DNA of 64,000 nt from Viola odorata (Eukaryota; Streptophyta; Magnoliopsida; Malpighiales; Violaceae), in assembly GCA_963691705.1 (NCBI GenBank), contig OY829546.1:2738001-2802000 (forward strand), read 5' to 3'. This document shows positions 1 to 13,778 of the stretch, piece after piece (position 1 is the first letter of the stretch; every line of letters begins with the position of its first letter). Under the pieces are notes generated by a model. The model was not told the origin of the DNA. It was given only the letters and a program-made list of their open reading frames with translations, and did no database searches. Both the position numbers and the translations under genes were made by a program.

Positions 1-3000
1 GCTTACTTGATAGATATATTTTTTTTTTTAGAATTGATAGATAATATTCCAAATCTTGCGACAATTGTTGTTAATCTAGCACTTCAACTTAGTAAAAGAA
101 TCGTGGTGAGTGAGAAAATTCTGAGAAAAGAAAAACGTGCATGGGATTATGCAAAGCGACAACTTACTAAACTAAAAGTGCCCTTACACTGTTACACATC
201 AATCTAATAATTAAAAAGAAAAAGAAGGTGAGGGACTTGATAGATTTTTTTATCCTAATTTATGGTCGGAATTGAGAGTTGAAACTTAGGAAGTGGGCTC
301 ATTGCATTGTGATACGAAACGGGCCCAAATCAGTAACCCAATGAAAAAAAGGGGGAAAAACATGGGTTATCTTTCAGATTTAACAATGAAATAATTAATA
401 AATAAAAAATCATAGTCTTGGATATTAAGGGACGACATTTGCTTGTTGGGATTTTATTTTATGATTTAAAAGTAAATTAACAAGTACTTTATTATTTAGC
501 AAAGATATAGTCAAGTGATTTGATATGGTTGCAAATATCATGGCATGAGATTTTATAATATTGTAGTTGCTATTTATGTGTAAGATACCATAATTCCATT
601 GGATATAAAAGTCAGCTTTCCTACATTAAAGTATAAAAATAAATATTTTAGTGTAATTTAATTGCTGAAATTAAACATTTTTACATTATTCTGTCAAATT
701 TATGTTTGATTTTCACTACTAATAAAATTGTAACTAAACAATAGTAATTTTTTTATAAAATAAAAATAATTGACTATTTTTTTAGTTTTAAGAACTATCT
801 TCATACTATCAAATTAATGTTGAGGCTTAACAACCAACATAATTATGATTTCCTTTGAGATTTGAGATTGAAATAGTGCAAATAATTTAAGACAATAAGA
901 TCATCTTTAATGGTAAAATGAAGAATAAAAAATAAAAAAGAATTCCAAATTAAAAATACCATCATTGGTCAGATGGCATTAACATTGTTTTTTATGGCTA
1001 ATTGTCTCTTGGAATTAATTACACAATCAAGCCCAAATCACAAGATCAGCACATGAAATAGTACTTAAATACATTTGGGCCGTTCATTAAAAAAAAGGTG
1101 TTGGGCTTTGTACCACCCTAACTACACCACCAACCGCACGTGCAACACAATTTCTGCTGCCACGCCATCATCGCCTCCATGTGCGCGCAACACACAATCC
1201 GCACCTTGTGGATAATCTCCAAATATTCATTTTCTTTTTTCTTTTACCAAACAAACAGTAAAAGCTAAGACAAAGCAAAGCAAATGTCACCATCATCATT
1301 CACTGGAGATGGAAAAAAATAAAATAAAAATTATAAAAAATTAAGGCAACCATATCCATATCCATTGCCGCCGCGTGTACATTTTGCCCATCCATTTTGA
1401 TGGTGAGGGAGAAGGAAGATACAGGAACCTTAACTATAGCACCAACCACGTGTACATACTTTTTCCTTTGACCGTATTCGTGTTCATAACTTGATATCAC
1501 GTGACCGGTCACGCCCCTCCTTTAGTGGTCCGTACAGATTGGAGCTCCATATCCTGTACGGAAAACCTCACCTTGTCTGGCTGTGTCCCCAAATTCAACC
1601 ACACCTCAATTCTTACTTACCACCGGAACCGTAGGTGCCACTCTATTTTCTTTTTTGCCCGAACTAATTAAGCCGTCCACCGCCACACATAGTGGTCCAT
1701 TATTAAAGATTTTGAAAGTAAAGCAAGAGAATTTCAAAACGATTATAGATTTTTTTATTTTAATGCAGTAACTTTTTATAAAATAATATGTCATGGTTGA
1801 TGAGTAGTTGCATTTAAGAACTTGTTAATTTGATGATTGTATGGATGTTTCCATTGGTGTGGAACACTCAAATGAATTCATTTGGATCAAATTAAAAGTG
1901 ATTTGCAAATTACAATCTTAGAATAACTTCAGTTAAAACAGTCCTCGTAAGCTTGTTGTAAAGAATAAGTATATAAACTTATCTTCGCATATATTATATT
2001 GTTACTGATTTAGTTTTTATTTATTTATTTATGGTAGATTGATTCAGTTCTTATTTTATTATAATTAATTCTATAACTCTTATTATTTTTCACTTTTTCA
2101 CTTGAAAAAAAATTCTCTAACAATTTTCGAATTAATCATTATTTTTAAGAGAATTTTCTACACTTAATAACTATCCCTCCACTTTAAATTAAATAATTTT
2201 AATTGATTATACTTACTCTAATGGCCATTAAAAAATCAACACAATTACAAATCACTTATAAAGTTAATAAAATGACATTTTTTTATGGTTTCTTTTATAA
2301 TCTTAAATGAACACTTTATATGAAATAAAGGGACTATTTATTTCAATTTAGTGTTAGTATTAGTATTGATTTATTTTTCTTCTAAAACACATGTGAATGA
2401 CTGGAAACCTGCTGGGTGAAATTAAACTTTCACCCACGAAATATCTCAAGTAAGAGCGCAGGTTAAAGAAGTAAATTGAGAAGCTGCTAAAATGCGCAAG
2501 GGTTGCCTCCCTTAAGGCTGCAGCTAACATAAGCGGGTCTAGAAATGCCAAATAAAAGTAGTTCATGGCTGCTAAAATAGAGAAATTAGGTAATTCCTAA
2601 ACCAACATGGTGTATCCATTTAATTTTAATTAAAATAAATTTAAATATATAAATTTTATTCAATTTTTAAAAAATAAATTAATAAAAAATATATTTATTA
2701 TTTTTGAGTGAATGTACTATAGATTAGGACAGGTGGTTCAAAAATTACCTAATAATTTTGTCTACGATGAGGTTTCGAAGTGGCGGTAATGCACCAACCT
2801 AACTCATTTACTCATGGCTGCCACTTACTGCTCTCCCTCCACGTGTTCCTGGATACTGTACGGTTTCCTCCAACCCAAACCCGCGTGTTATATCATTTTA
2901 TCGCCAATATATCGTTGAAAATTAGAATGACGACCCAAATGTTTTTCGTGATATGTAAGTATATCCGTGACCGCTTTTTGTCATATCCGATAGTGTATTC

Positions 3001-4423
3001 AAGTATCCGTGACATTCTTTAATTCCTCCTTTTCTTTTCTTTCTTTTTCTTTTAAAAAAAATGCTTCTGATCTTAAGCATCTAAGTAATTAAATCGCTAT
3101 TGTTTTATTAAAATTATAGGTAATGGGATAGTTCGATTGCTTCCTACTTGATAAATACGATGAATTTCAAACTTTATGTAACATAGAGTTAATAAAAAAT
3201 TATACTAAGTTATGAAAAAACATATTAATCTATTCTTTTATTACAAAAAGACTAATTATTTCCTCTATATTTGAGACGACAATTATTATATTTTAAACAT
3301 TTTGGACCAATAATAATTTAGCTTTGAAAAGTTATATAATTCAATTAATAGTTAATGCACGTTATAAAATTGTAAATCCATTACTATGAAATTATTTTAT
3401 TAGCTAAATGCATTTGAGTTTCGTGTGACAATTTTATATTATAATTATCACTCTATTACTTAGTATGTCCTCTGAACGAGAGGTTCAATTTGAAAATTTA
3501 GTATGATGATTTTAATTATCATTTTGTGATAATTAGGTAATCAGTATTTTTTTTTTCCAAATGAATTATTACACAAGTAGAGATAAAACATAATAAAATA
3601 CAAAAGATAAATAATATATTCACTTATTTTTATTTGGTTCCACACCTCGTGTTAATTCTCATTATTTAATATACATCAAATTTTAAAAGTAAAGGTGGAT
3701 TAAAATCAATTATACTATTAATAAATTATTGTATTATTAAAAATCAACTCGTGACTTATATTATAAAAACGATATGTATTACATGTATTATCCATTTAAA
3801 TTACAATCTTATGCTAGTTATCATTTTAAAGCAACTCTAGTTATGAATAAGTGGTGCTTTCATGGTGGAGTTATTTCTCGTAATTCTAAATTAAAAGACA
3901 ACCTTAATCCTCTATGTTAAATTTGTGTTGAAGTTACAAAACCACAAAATCACGAGATGTTCGCCAGTTATCCCGCGATAAGTGACAAGTGCACAAAAAT
4001 ATCAAAAATATCCAAGGTCCCCAACTCCCCAGGCAGTAATGGTAATGCTGTCAGTTTCAACTTTCTAATATCCTCAAGAGCAAAAATAGCATCACAACAC
4101 TGTAACGGTTACGACACACAGTATCGCATCCACCATCAAATTAGTGGGACCCTCAAAAGAAACAATCACTATCAACGGTGTAGATAAGGCCGTCACTATA
4201 AATATATCACATCAAAAACACCGCTACTGTATAAATCCGGTTGCTTTAACCATTGAGTAAAGAAAACAAGAGGAGGTAGATTTATCATTTATTTATCTTC
4301 TCGACCTAACCATAGTTAACCAAACACCATAACCATGGTTAAACCCAGCAGTTTATATTCTCCCTCACCAGAACCATTTTCGCTGCAACAAAATCCTCCC
4401 ATCAACAACGTTTTGTCCAAAAT
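1..4423. other. AT-rich intergenic region upstream of the CCCH zinc-finger gene
   Basis: I see no convincing gene here: the open frames are short, lack codon bias and match nothing I know. Most of it is AT-rich sequence with A/T runs. A less AT-rich island at about 1090-1690 has no reading frame I can defend. TATA-like boxes at about 4197-4204 and 4230-4236 lie 190-230 bases before the zinc-finger start and could belong to its promoter. Confidence 0.5.
4197..4236 (+). promoter_or_regulatory. Candidate TATA boxes of the CCCH zinc-finger gene
   Basis: Two TATAAAT-like strings, at about 4197-4204 and 4230-4236, lie 190-230 bases upstream of the ATG at 4424. That would leave a 5' leader of about 160-200 bases. 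This is position and composition evidence only; I cannot tell which box, if either, is used. Confidence 0.35.
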
Positions 4424-5506
4424 ATGATGATCGGAGAAACGCTTCATCGTTCTAATCCCACCGTTCAAATTCCGATCCCTCAATGGGACCCATTCATCGA
4501 CGATCCACCTTCACCCATTCTCTCCCCATACAGCCCGTCACCATTCCTCGACTCCTTAACGGCGCTCCACCGTTTCCTCCCGTCAAATGACGACGAGGAT
4601 CTCGATTTTCCGGTGGACGCGTTCTCATGTGATCATTTCCGCATGTACGAGTTCAAAGTGAGGAAGTGCTCGCGTGGCAGGTCGCATGACTGGACCGAGT
4701 GCCCTTACGCTCACGCGGGTGAGAAGGCGCGTCGCCGTGACCCGCGCAAGTATCACTATTCTGGAACTGCCTGCGCCGATTTTCGGAAAGGCGGTTGCAG
4801 AAAAGGGGATTCCTGCGAGTTCGCTCATGGTGTTTTCGAGTGCTGGCTCCACCCGGCCCGATACCGGACCCAACCATGCAAAGACGGGCAGGCGTGTCGC
4901 CGTCGGGTTTGCTTCTTCGCTCACACTTCTGAGCAGCTTCGGATTCTGCCCCAGACTTACCCAAACGGGAATGGATCAGGGTCAGGCGAGATGGATTTCG
5001 GTTCACCGCCGTTTTCTTACCTGGCAAAATCTGGCGGCTCCTTTGTGTCGTCTCCTACTTCGATTTTAACCTCGCCACCGGTGTCTCCGCCGTCTGACTC
5101 GCCGCCGGTGTCGCCGAGCAGTCCCCAGGTGATGAGCGAGCTTGTTGCTTCAATGCGTTTGATGAGGATGGGATCCGGTTCTGGGTCGAGTTCTTGGGCC
5201 ATGCAAGGTGGGGCGGGGTCATGCTCAGGCTCCAGGATGATGCTGCCTCGCGGGTCGTTGCTTCGACCAGGTTTCTGTGGCATGCCGTCCACTCCAACTC
5301 GTAGAATGACCCGACCCGGGCTGAGTCAAGTGGAGCTTTTGTGGGATAATGGGTGTGAGGAAGAGCCTGCAATGGAAAGGGTGGAGTCTGGTAGGGATTT
5401 AAGGGCAAGGTTATATGCCAAGCTGAGCAAGGAGAACTCACTGGAACGGGCTGAAGCTGGCGGGTCGGGTCCTGATGTCGGGTGGATTTCTGAGCTGGTG
5501 AAGTGA
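4424..5506 (+). CDS. TZF1-like: Tandem CCCH zinc-finger protein, RR-TZF class (AtTZF1/C3H23-like)
   Basis: Intronless 360-residue protein, the usual form for the ankyrin-free plant RR-TZF group (AtTZF1-3, 'CTH' type). An arginine-rich RR region (about residues 70-107) with spaced Cys and His precedes two fingers. Finger one fits C-X7-C-X5-C-X3-H (C117, C125, C131, H135). Finger two fits C-X5-C-X4-C-X3-H (C152, C158, C163, H167). The C-terminal half is rich in Ser, Pro and Gly and ends in a Leu/Glu-rich stretch. Family members bind AU-rich or related RNA, shuttle between nucleus and P-bodies or stress granules, and promote mRNA decay in hormone, sugar and stress responses. The ATG at 4424 opens the frame and is followed by a typical N-terminus. 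Antisense and +1 open frames here are GC-rich shadows. Which of TZF1, 2 or 3 is the true orthologue is uncertain; synteny with ELF3 favours TZF1. Confidence 0.93.
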   Translation: MMIGETLHRSNPTVQIPIPQWDPFIDDPPSPILSPYSPSPFLDSLTALHRFLPSNDDEDLDFPVDAFSCDHFRMYEFKVRKCSRGRSHDWTECPYAHAGEKARRRDPRKYHYSGTACADFRKGGCRKGDSCEFAHGVFECWLHPARYRTQPCKDGQACRRRVCFFAHTSEQLRILPQTYPNGNGSGSGEMDFGSPPFSYLAKSGGSFVSSPTSILTSPPVSPPSDSPPVSPSSPQVMSELVASMRLMRMGSGSGSSSWAMQGGAGSCSGSRMMLPRGSLLRPGFCGMPSTPTRRMTRPGLSQVELLWDNGCEEEPAMERVESGRDLRARLYAKLSKENSLERAEAGGSGPDVGWISELVK

Positions 5507-6410
5507 AGTGGAGGTTCTTTTGTGTTAATTAATTTTGGTTTTTGGGGTTATTAATTTCGGTGGCCGTAATTAGTTTAATGATTATTATCTCTGACATTTT
5601 GTGTGAATATGAAGGTGAGAAGATTTGGGAATTTTATCCTCTGCTGTAAATATTTGTAGATGGGGAGGGAGATCTGGACAGTGAAAAAACTCCATTTTGT
5701 GGTGGTAAAAGAAAAATTTGCAGCCTTTTGCATTTTGTGTAGATAAGGAAATCGATCGACAGGGCTGCCGGAGAAATGGGCACCGGTTTGTTTTGATGAT
5801 TTTGGGCGTCTAAGTGTACTTTTTTTTGGATAGTTTTCTTTCTATGATATTCTGAAATTTTTCCCTTGTAATCTATTCTATTAATCACGGCTTATTAATG
5901 TACTGTGTAATTTGAATTTTACTTGTATTTGTCGTTAATCATGGTTTCCTTTTTACCAATTTTGGTTTTTGTTGTTTGCATGTCAAAATATGGATTTGTA
6001 AAAGTTTGGTGATTTTGTTTATAGATTGTTGTGGTAGGAAAAAAGCAGTGATTTGTCTTGGAAGTTATTCTGGTCATTTTTCTTGTATTTTTTGATGTTT
6101 TTTGATAATTCTCTCATTCTAGAGGATTCTTCTCTCACTCATATTCTCCCCTTGGATAAAGCTGGACCAGCTGATGAAAAGAAAAAAGAAATCCAAGTTC
6201 AATGATATGTTGTTACATTACATTATTCCAAGTAGGATAATGCTATCAGTTTCATCCCCGTGTACTTTTGTACTATCAATAGCAAAAACGACACCGTCCG
6301 TCTAAGTTGTTTAGACCAAAAAATAAATAAATTCTTTCATCATTAGTTTTTCCTTTGGTGGGACTTTTTGTTAATGGATTTAGCTAGAGTATCATGGTTT
6401 GACAATATTA
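5507..6410. other. 3' flank of the zinc-finger gene; no gene seen
   Basis: T-rich 3' untranslated and intergenic sequence without a supportable coding frame. It runs up to the first Stowaway-type element. Confidence 0.5.
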
Positions 6411-6646
6411 CTCCTTCCGTCCCATATTAATTGTCCACTTTCACTGTTCATGTACGCGTTCGAGGAGGTCAGATGACGCACTATTTGACCTCAAAAACTT
6501 TCGAATTTTTTCTCGAATGTAGGTTAAGGATTAACGTACGTTCGAAAAAAAGTACGAATTTTTTTGAAGTCAAATAGTGAGTCATTCGGCTTCCTCGAAA
6601 TACGTGCACGAACAGTAAAGTGACAGTTAATATGGGACGGAGGGAG
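6411..6646. mobile_element. Stowaway-type MITE 1 (Tc1/mariner-derived)
   Basis: A 236-bp non-coding element. Its ends are ctccttccgtcccat at left and atgggacggagggag at right, flanked on both sides by TA, the Tc1/mariner target duplication. The interior folds back on itself: gatgacgcactatttgac is echoed by gtcaaatagtgagtcat, and gtacgttcgaaaaaaagtac sits near the centre. It belongs to the same family as the elements at 7220 and 35782. Transposition would depend on a mariner-like transposase in trans. Confidence 0.88.
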
Positions 6647-7219
6647 TATAAATTACCGCCATTATTATAAAGAAATGAAATGTCAGGTGCCATTCCTAAC
6701 AAATAAATCATTTTTTTTATACCTGCTACGCTAAAAAAGAACAATATCTAACGAGATTAGATGTCTGACGTGGATGTAATGAACAGATAAACCCGTCCTT
6801 ATCTCTTGAAGATCTTTTAGTTTATCTCTTTTGCCACTTGTATTATAATTGACTAAAATGCTTACAACTCGTTTAATCTTTTTTTCTCTTTTGGTACTCT
6901 CTAAAACTTTTTAGATGTTCAAATCGGCTATATTTTTTATTTTTTTAATTGTTCAAAGTTGAGTTCTTTAAGTTATTTAGTTTTTTTTTACTTTTTAATA
7001 TTTTCAATAATTACGTTGTGAATAATCAACAAATAAACTATATTTTTTAATTTTTTTATAATAATTATAGTAATTCCAGTTATCAATCTCACCACTTCAA
7101 AGTTTAAATTAAAAATAAATATTTTTTTAATAGAAAGTTATACTTAATTAAAAAGAAAAAGATTTGGAGGGAGTAATAAAAATTAGAATAGTGTTAAGAA
7201 TCATCGTTTTAAACAACTA

Positions 7220-7453
7220 CTCCCTCTGTCTCTTTTTAACTGTTGATTTGATTTTAGACACGTATATTGAGGAGCCCGGATGACTCACTATTTGAGATAA
7301 TTTTGTCCCGAATTTTTTTCTCGGACGTTCGTTAATTCTTAACGTACGTTAGAAAAAAAGTACGTATTTTTTTAGGGTCAAATAGTGAGTCATCCGGGTT
7401 CCTCAATATGCGTGTTCAAAGTCAAAGAGACAGTTAAAAAAGGACGAAGGGAG
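7220..7453. mobile_element. Stowaway-type MITE 2
   Basis: A 234-bp element starting ctccctctgtctc and ending cgaagggag, bounded by TA on both sides. Its core carries atgactcactatttga, a gtacgttagaaaaaaagtac segment, and the inverted tcaaatagtgagtcat, matching the 6411 and 35782 copies. No coding capacity. Confidence 0.88.
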
Positions 7454-10400
7454 TATATAGTAACACTCTCCATATTATTAATACACAATAAAAAAATTAA
7501 AAATTAAAAATAAATAACTAAAACATTAAAATTTTAAAATAAATAACTTTTTACATTTTTGATACATAAAACAATCATATATAAAGACAATTATTTAGCA
7601 CTATTCTAATCCCACAAGCTTTTGATGTTGATGTGAGAGTTCGGAAGAGACAGGATGTGGAGTAGGGGAACCACTAGTTCCTGTTGGGGCCCCACAGGAA
7701 AAAAAGTCTAGAGGAAAATTCATAGTATCACTGGTTTTCTTGCTCTCTTTTCCTCCTTCTGTGCCGTGGTAGTAACTATTAAGAATTAAAAAAAATTAAT
7801 TCTCCGTAGTGGCGAAAACTAAAAAAAGAAATTATAAAGAAGAATTTTGTCTTCTTTTAAAATTTTATCTGATTTAAAGTTACAAAATTCAACAGTATAT
7901 GCGGTGATAAAAATTGGATGTTTTTGAAAAAAAAATTAAATAAATAAATGTACATTATATTTATAAGTGGACAAAATTTAATAATTTTGTTAGTTAAATA
8001 ATAAGTTAAACTTTTGAACATTGTTTTTTTAGAATAATTTCGTTTAGATCTCATCGAGCCTCAAAATTTACTAATATAAACAAACATTTAGAATAATAAA
8101 TATAAACTCACTTTTAATTTAAAATAAATAAATACATTGATCATTTTTTGTTTTTTAAGTTAGGGAACTACGGCAGTTGACCGATATATCCAATCATTTC
8201 TTCAAAATTACTACCCCATACCACAGTGTAATAAAATAGAAACGGGAAAGGCCGACAAAGTGGGGGGTAATTCCAAGAAGTAGTTGATTTTTATATTAGT
8301 TTAGTCCTTGGATTGAACCACGTAACGAGGACGAGGACTAGAAGAAGCGACAACAACAACATGGTGGAGCGATTCTGTAGCACACCACAGAATTTCGTGC
8401 TCTTCAAACCTTCAAATTCAATGATCAAACCTGCTACTTTACTCATCAACTTTCTTTATTTATTTTATTTTCTGGTACTACAAATTTATATTCTTTTCTC
8501 TCTCTCTGTCTTCCTTCCAAGATTTGATTACAGAAGTTCTTGAATTCACCATGTCACGTGCGTGTGCTATATGTGGCACGCTGTGCGTTCATCTTTCTAT
8601 TACAAGATGCCATAACTGGAAAATCTTGTCATCTTGATTCTCGAAACTGCAAATTGTCTGTCTCGCAATTCTTTCCTTTTTTTCTAAATCCACCAGTTCC
8701 TGACTCGATGCCACGTTTAAATTTAATACCAAACATGTTTCCTCAATTAATAATTCTCTCTTGCGCAAGAAAAGGTTCTCTAGAGTTTTCTTCTACTGTT
8801 ATAAATAAAATGTTGTTAGGATTGTTGGCTGATTTTATGGGCTAATAGATAGAAATACGGTGGCTAATCACTAAAATAACAGTGATTTAATGATGTTTTA
8901 ATCGGTGTGAAAACATTTTGGATGTTATTTTTTGTGTGACGGGAGTATAAATAAATCTTGTATTTCTTATAAAGCTGAAAAGATAAATTTAAAATTTGAG
9001 TTTTATTTTTACATAAAATATAGAGATGCTTATTGGAGCCCCCTACCTATGATAGAGGCCACTAGCTTTTATTTTTTCGTAAACTACCAATCATAGAAAT
9101 ATGTATTGATTCATGCCTTAAAATATGGTAAAAGGTGTAAGATGTTAGCTTTTCAGTCGTTTCGCATAAACTAAAGAAATTTTGGGTTGGCATAATCATT
9201 TCTCAAAATTGTGTTATCCAAATTTTAATCAAATTTTATAATTCGTACATCAGTTTAACAGTGAATTGAATGATTACTACAGTTAATTTGATGTACGAAT
9301 TTTGAACTTTTCAGCCTATCTAGATGGATAATGGACTGCATTGCATTGGATTGGATTGGATTGGATTGGACCGGACCGGGTAATATCACATTGCATTTGG
9401 ATTGGACCGGGTAATATCACATTGCATTTGGATTGGACCGGGTGATATATCATGATCTCATGTCCCTCTGAATTTCAAACCATCCAATTACGGGTCAATT
9501 CCAGAATTGAAAGTTTAACAACTATGGATTTGATTTGTTCAATGAATAGAATATTACCTTCTTTTCAAATTACGATAACCATCCCCTCTCTCCTAACAAG
9601 TACTTACGACTCGGTCCATTAACAAACGTTTTAGATAGACCTCAAGAAGGAAAAAAAGGTAATGAGACGGATAAAAGAGTGATCGTAGACTAGGTTGTAT
9701 GACTATGATCACTTAGCCACCTCGAAGATTATTTTACACGTTTCCAGCTTTCTAGCTAGACCGCAAAAATAATAGAAGATGGTTTTCACTTTAAATTTTT
9801 TTTAGAACCCGTAACATGACAAAATATATTTATATCAAATTAATCCGTTAAAATTAATACATTTTCAGCTGATAATTTTAAGATACATAAAAAAAAATTA
9901 CGATTTATTTTTGAAGAAATTAAAGCGACAATTACTCACACTAGACGACATTTCATAATTATTTTAAATCTTACTATATCAATTCTTATTTTTCTCATCC
10001 TATTTTTTTTTTTAGCAAATTCTTACCCTATTTTAAACAATTGTCTTTATTATCAAGTATAGTATAGTATTAGTATCAACCTTAATTTATAGTTTTCCCA
10101 AAGTTATAAAAGGGAGCTGTGCCCACAATTTATCAAATACAATGTCACCATCTTTTTAGTGCTAAATTACATCACACAGGAAATAAATGGTTTGTAAAAA
10201 TTACAACCCCACTGCTCCTAAAAATGGCCTCTTATCTCACAGGAATAGAAAGTTAACTTTTATAGCAACCAATAATATTCTGCTTGTTCCAAGTATAGAA
10301 ATGATGTGGATACCGCCAAACTTTTGTGTCTAAAATCCTCAATTCTATAAAAAGATCCCACTTGTTTGTGTATAAATTTTCAGAAACTTCAACCTATTGG

Positions 10401-13362
10401 GGGAAAATCCTAACAAAGGGCAGCCATGATAATTTAGGTTCGAACCTATTTTAGGTTCGAACCATGATAATTTCAAATTCGACTATTTGAATGATTTTAT
10501 TTTTCAAGGAGTACCTTATTGTACTTTCCAATCTAGTAATCTAGTTTACAGAATAAGTAATCCAAATTCACCGAATACGTAATTCAAATTCAAATCTCGT
10601 AAGTCCTTTTTAATTTCAGATAGTGAATTTTTTTTGATTTAATTTAAAGTAGTTGTATTCCTAATAACTCAAAATTTTACTTAAACTAGATGAGTTTCTT
10701 CCCAAGAGGCACTTTTAATTTTAGCACCTCATTGTTTTGGTAAAAAAAAAAATAATAATATTAATTAGCGCCAATAGTTAACACCTATAATATCATATAA
10801 GGTGATCATTACCAAATTAGACCGGCCGGTGGTTATTCTAAGAGATGGTTTTTTTTATTTTATTTTGTTGGGTCAAAAGGGATGGGAGTTTTGAAACCAT
10901 ATGCTATAATGGTTAGTAATATTTATGTTCATTATATTATTACTAGCGTTATTATTATCCAAATTGTAACAACTAACATTCTTGCATTTGACTTTATCCT
11001 GGACTTATTGGTGGGTTTTGAATGTGACCGTCGTGGGCAAATTGTGTTTGGATAATTTATTGATGGCACTATGGGCCCGTCTTGATGGGGACATTTCCTT
11101 TGGCCCATTTTCCGCCCGTTGGTTTCCTGTACTTTCACCATCCGTTATTAAACCCAAAGAAATTCGACCAAAAAAATAATATTAAACCCAAAGAAGAAGA
11201 AGAAGAAAAAAAATAAATAGTCACTCTCTTAGTTATTGGAGAAAACTACCCACAAATGTGTAAATAAATTCTAGCTTAATTTGATACGTAGCTGTGTTAA
11301 AATTTGTAATAGAGTTTTGTCGACTTTTCAAATTGTACTTCGTTTGTGTTTGGAGTAGACGATATCCAATATGGTGATCGAATATCAGAAAAAATTTACG
11401 AAAAATATTCATGTTATGAGCAATTTATAATCTTAGGGATATATGTTGATTATAACTAAAAAAAAATCCAATAAAAAAGGGGAAAAGAAATAGATACATT
11501 GTAAACATTTTAATTGGTGTAATAATTACTTTGAATCATGTGATTGATTGATGGACTGAATCTAAACTATACAATTTTTGGTCTGCCTGTTTACAAATTT
11601 AAGAACCATAATTGCTATTGTAATGTCAAAGTTGCTACCGAAGCTACAAGCACACCTCGTGGAGGTCTTGCGTCTCTTTCATGGACTCAACATCTCGCAT
11701 TATCGGTTGGCCTTATATCTCTATTTTCCACTTATTTCGATGGTACTGTGTGTCCCCGATAAATTATAAAATATTTCAGGTGTTTCATCCAGAATAAAAT
11801 ACTTTCGAGTACCGAATGTTAGATAACTCCGTGTGCACTGGTTTAACGGATAAAAGTTTTTTTTTAAAACTAGGAAAAGGCCGGAAATATACTGGATTGA
11901 GGAGATAACAAAATTCCTGGGTCCCTTTCAGTACATCCCAATTTTTTTCCAGGAAATTGACTAGACATCAAATGTAGTAGTGTGTCTTTCCTCGTTTATA
12001 TCTTTTTCTTCATTTTTTAGATGTAAAACCATACTGGGTCCTACTCTTTTTTTTTTCATCGTCCTCTCACAAAATTCATAATTTTCTTTTGATTTCAAGT
12101 TCTACAGTTTCCCCACGTTTTATTTTTTCCTTTCGCAAATTTCTTACTTTCACTTCACATCACGTTTTATCTGTCGTCAAAAAATGAGAGATAAAATATC
12201 TAATTGATGAGGTTAAGAGCGTTAAGAGTTTAGTGATATTTCACGGATCAAGATTATTCTAAAACAGTTTTCCAAAGCAATCGCTCAACAGATGTCAAGA
12301 TCTCTGCGTCTAACCAAAGAAATATCAAACCATACCCATCTCCTTAATTATTTTGTCCATTCAATTTGTTATATTCATTGAACTTTCATCTCTTACTACA
12401 AGTTGCAGCTTTATACAATGACGTTTGAAGCATGCATGTCTGAACGGTCCCTATCGGGCCCACAAATTAAATTATTCTCGTGAAGTCAATTTTTTATTTA
12501 TTTTTACTTTGTAATTATTTATTAAATATTCATGGAGTTTCAAAAAAAGAAAAACTGTTTATGGAGTTGGGCTCATATTTCCGTCGGATAAATCTGGCCC
12601 AGTTAAATTTAAACATGCTTTAAAATGGTATTAAAGGTCCCGGCCCATTCTCGTCACAGCAGAGCCCATGACAACCATTACTATGTAGATCAACCAGCAG
12701 CCCATTTAGAATTTTGGAGCACCATGATGAAATATCCCCCTTTCTTTTTCTTCTTTTTAATGGGATATAAATTATAATTAATTAACTGATTGATAAGTTT
12801 GTAGCTATTAGATTTTCCCCCCTTTAGTGCTTAAACTAAGAATTTTGACGTCACGGTTTAGTTAAAGAATTTTGCACCACTCCATTTCTGTTTAATTAAT
12901 TAAAGAATCCGAATATTACACTTAAATTAAATACGCAAATTAATTCGTTAACACTAGTGTAAAACTAGCCCGTTTTCTGACAAATTTGTGCAGAAAAATC
13001 TGGATTAGAAAATGTCGTTAACTAGGAGAATAAAAATGGAAAACAAATTGGCAATGTTTTACCGCCTATTATAAGGTACAAAAATTGGAACGAATCAAGA
13101 TCCATTTCACTTGTATCAGTGCTGGTCACGGATCCAACATAATCATAGAGCTCTTTTGCCAGGATGAGTGCATGCTTGCCCGGATAATATTGAGACGTAC
13201 ATAACTTTTTATTGCAATTTTTTTTTCATCCATCAGTAGTTATTAATTATCTCTTCATTTTTCTTTCTGACCATTATGCATTGATTTGTTTTAATAAGTT
13301 TTACCTCTGAATCTTAGTTTTCATACCGTATATAAAGTATTAGTTATTAGTATGGGTCAATC
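7454..13362. other. Long AT-rich intergenic region
   Basis: About 5.9 kb without a gene I can support. Open frames of 60-100 codons (for example 8313-8845, 10932-11179, 11544-11769) show no domain, no splice-consistent continuation and no codon bias. The only structure I could define is the 31-bp tandem repeat at 9339-9450. A CT-rich stretch near 8460-8520 may be leader-like but leads to no recognisable protein. Confidence 0.45.
9339..9450. repeat. Short tandem repeat: (TTGGA)n followed by about 3 copies of a 31-bp unit
   Basis: Begins with repeated attgg/ttgga pentamers, then passes into a 31-bp unit containing ttggattggaccgggtaat followed by atcacattgcatt. About three copies are present, the last diverging at gtgatatatc. 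It looks like replication-slippage expansion. Confidence 0.8.
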
Positions 13363-13778
13363 CATAAATCCACAGTTATCAGAACCGAACTGAACAGTAA
13401 ATCGGAAATAATTTTTTTTAGTTCGACCGAATTGACCTATTGGACCGTTTTGAACTACTCATACATCAAACCGTTCAATCTTAAATAATTGAACCGGCTG
13501 GTTTAATATCTATAATGGCATGGGCCGACCAATCAAAATTTTCATATTAAAAAAAAATACAAAACGACGTCGTTTTGATTTGGCAAAACGGTTTTGGTTT
13601 GACTCATCGAACCAGCCGGGTCGACGGTTGTGTAAAAACCAGCCAGGTCGACTGGTTTTTTCCGGTTCGTATACATATCCTGTCAAATAGCTGAATCGAA
13701 CCAAAAATGTCTCATAATCCGATTTTTTCCGGTCCAACTGTCGGGTCGGTTCAGTTTTGATAACACTGCATAAATCCA
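13363..13778. mobile_element. Small non-autonomous TIR transposon with 10-bp target duplication
   Basis: A 396-bp element (13373-13768) with short terminal inverted repeats: left cagttatcagaaccgaac, right (reverse complement) cagtgttatcaaaactgaac. The 10-bp direct repeat cataaatcca flanks it at 13363-13372 and 13769-13778. The interior is rich in aaccg/ggtt strings that pair with each other. No coding capacity. A 9-10 bp duplication suggests the Mutator superfamily, but the short TIR leaves the class open. Confidence 0.8.

Noticed and set aside
2400..2570. Possible gypsy remnant: caagggttgcctccctt resembles the gcaagggaggcaacccttg string of element 1 in reverse
   Set aside because: Only about 17 bases match and nothing around it supports an element.
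4625..5441. Several long open frames antisense or shifted over the CCCH zinc-finger gene
   Set aside because: They are GC-rich shadows of the real frame, have no domains, and use arginine/proline-rich low-complexity codons.
10430..10480. Two ggttcgaacc strings that look like tRNA T-loops
   Set aside because: They are a local duplication; no acceptor stem, D-arm or anticodon arm can be folded around them.
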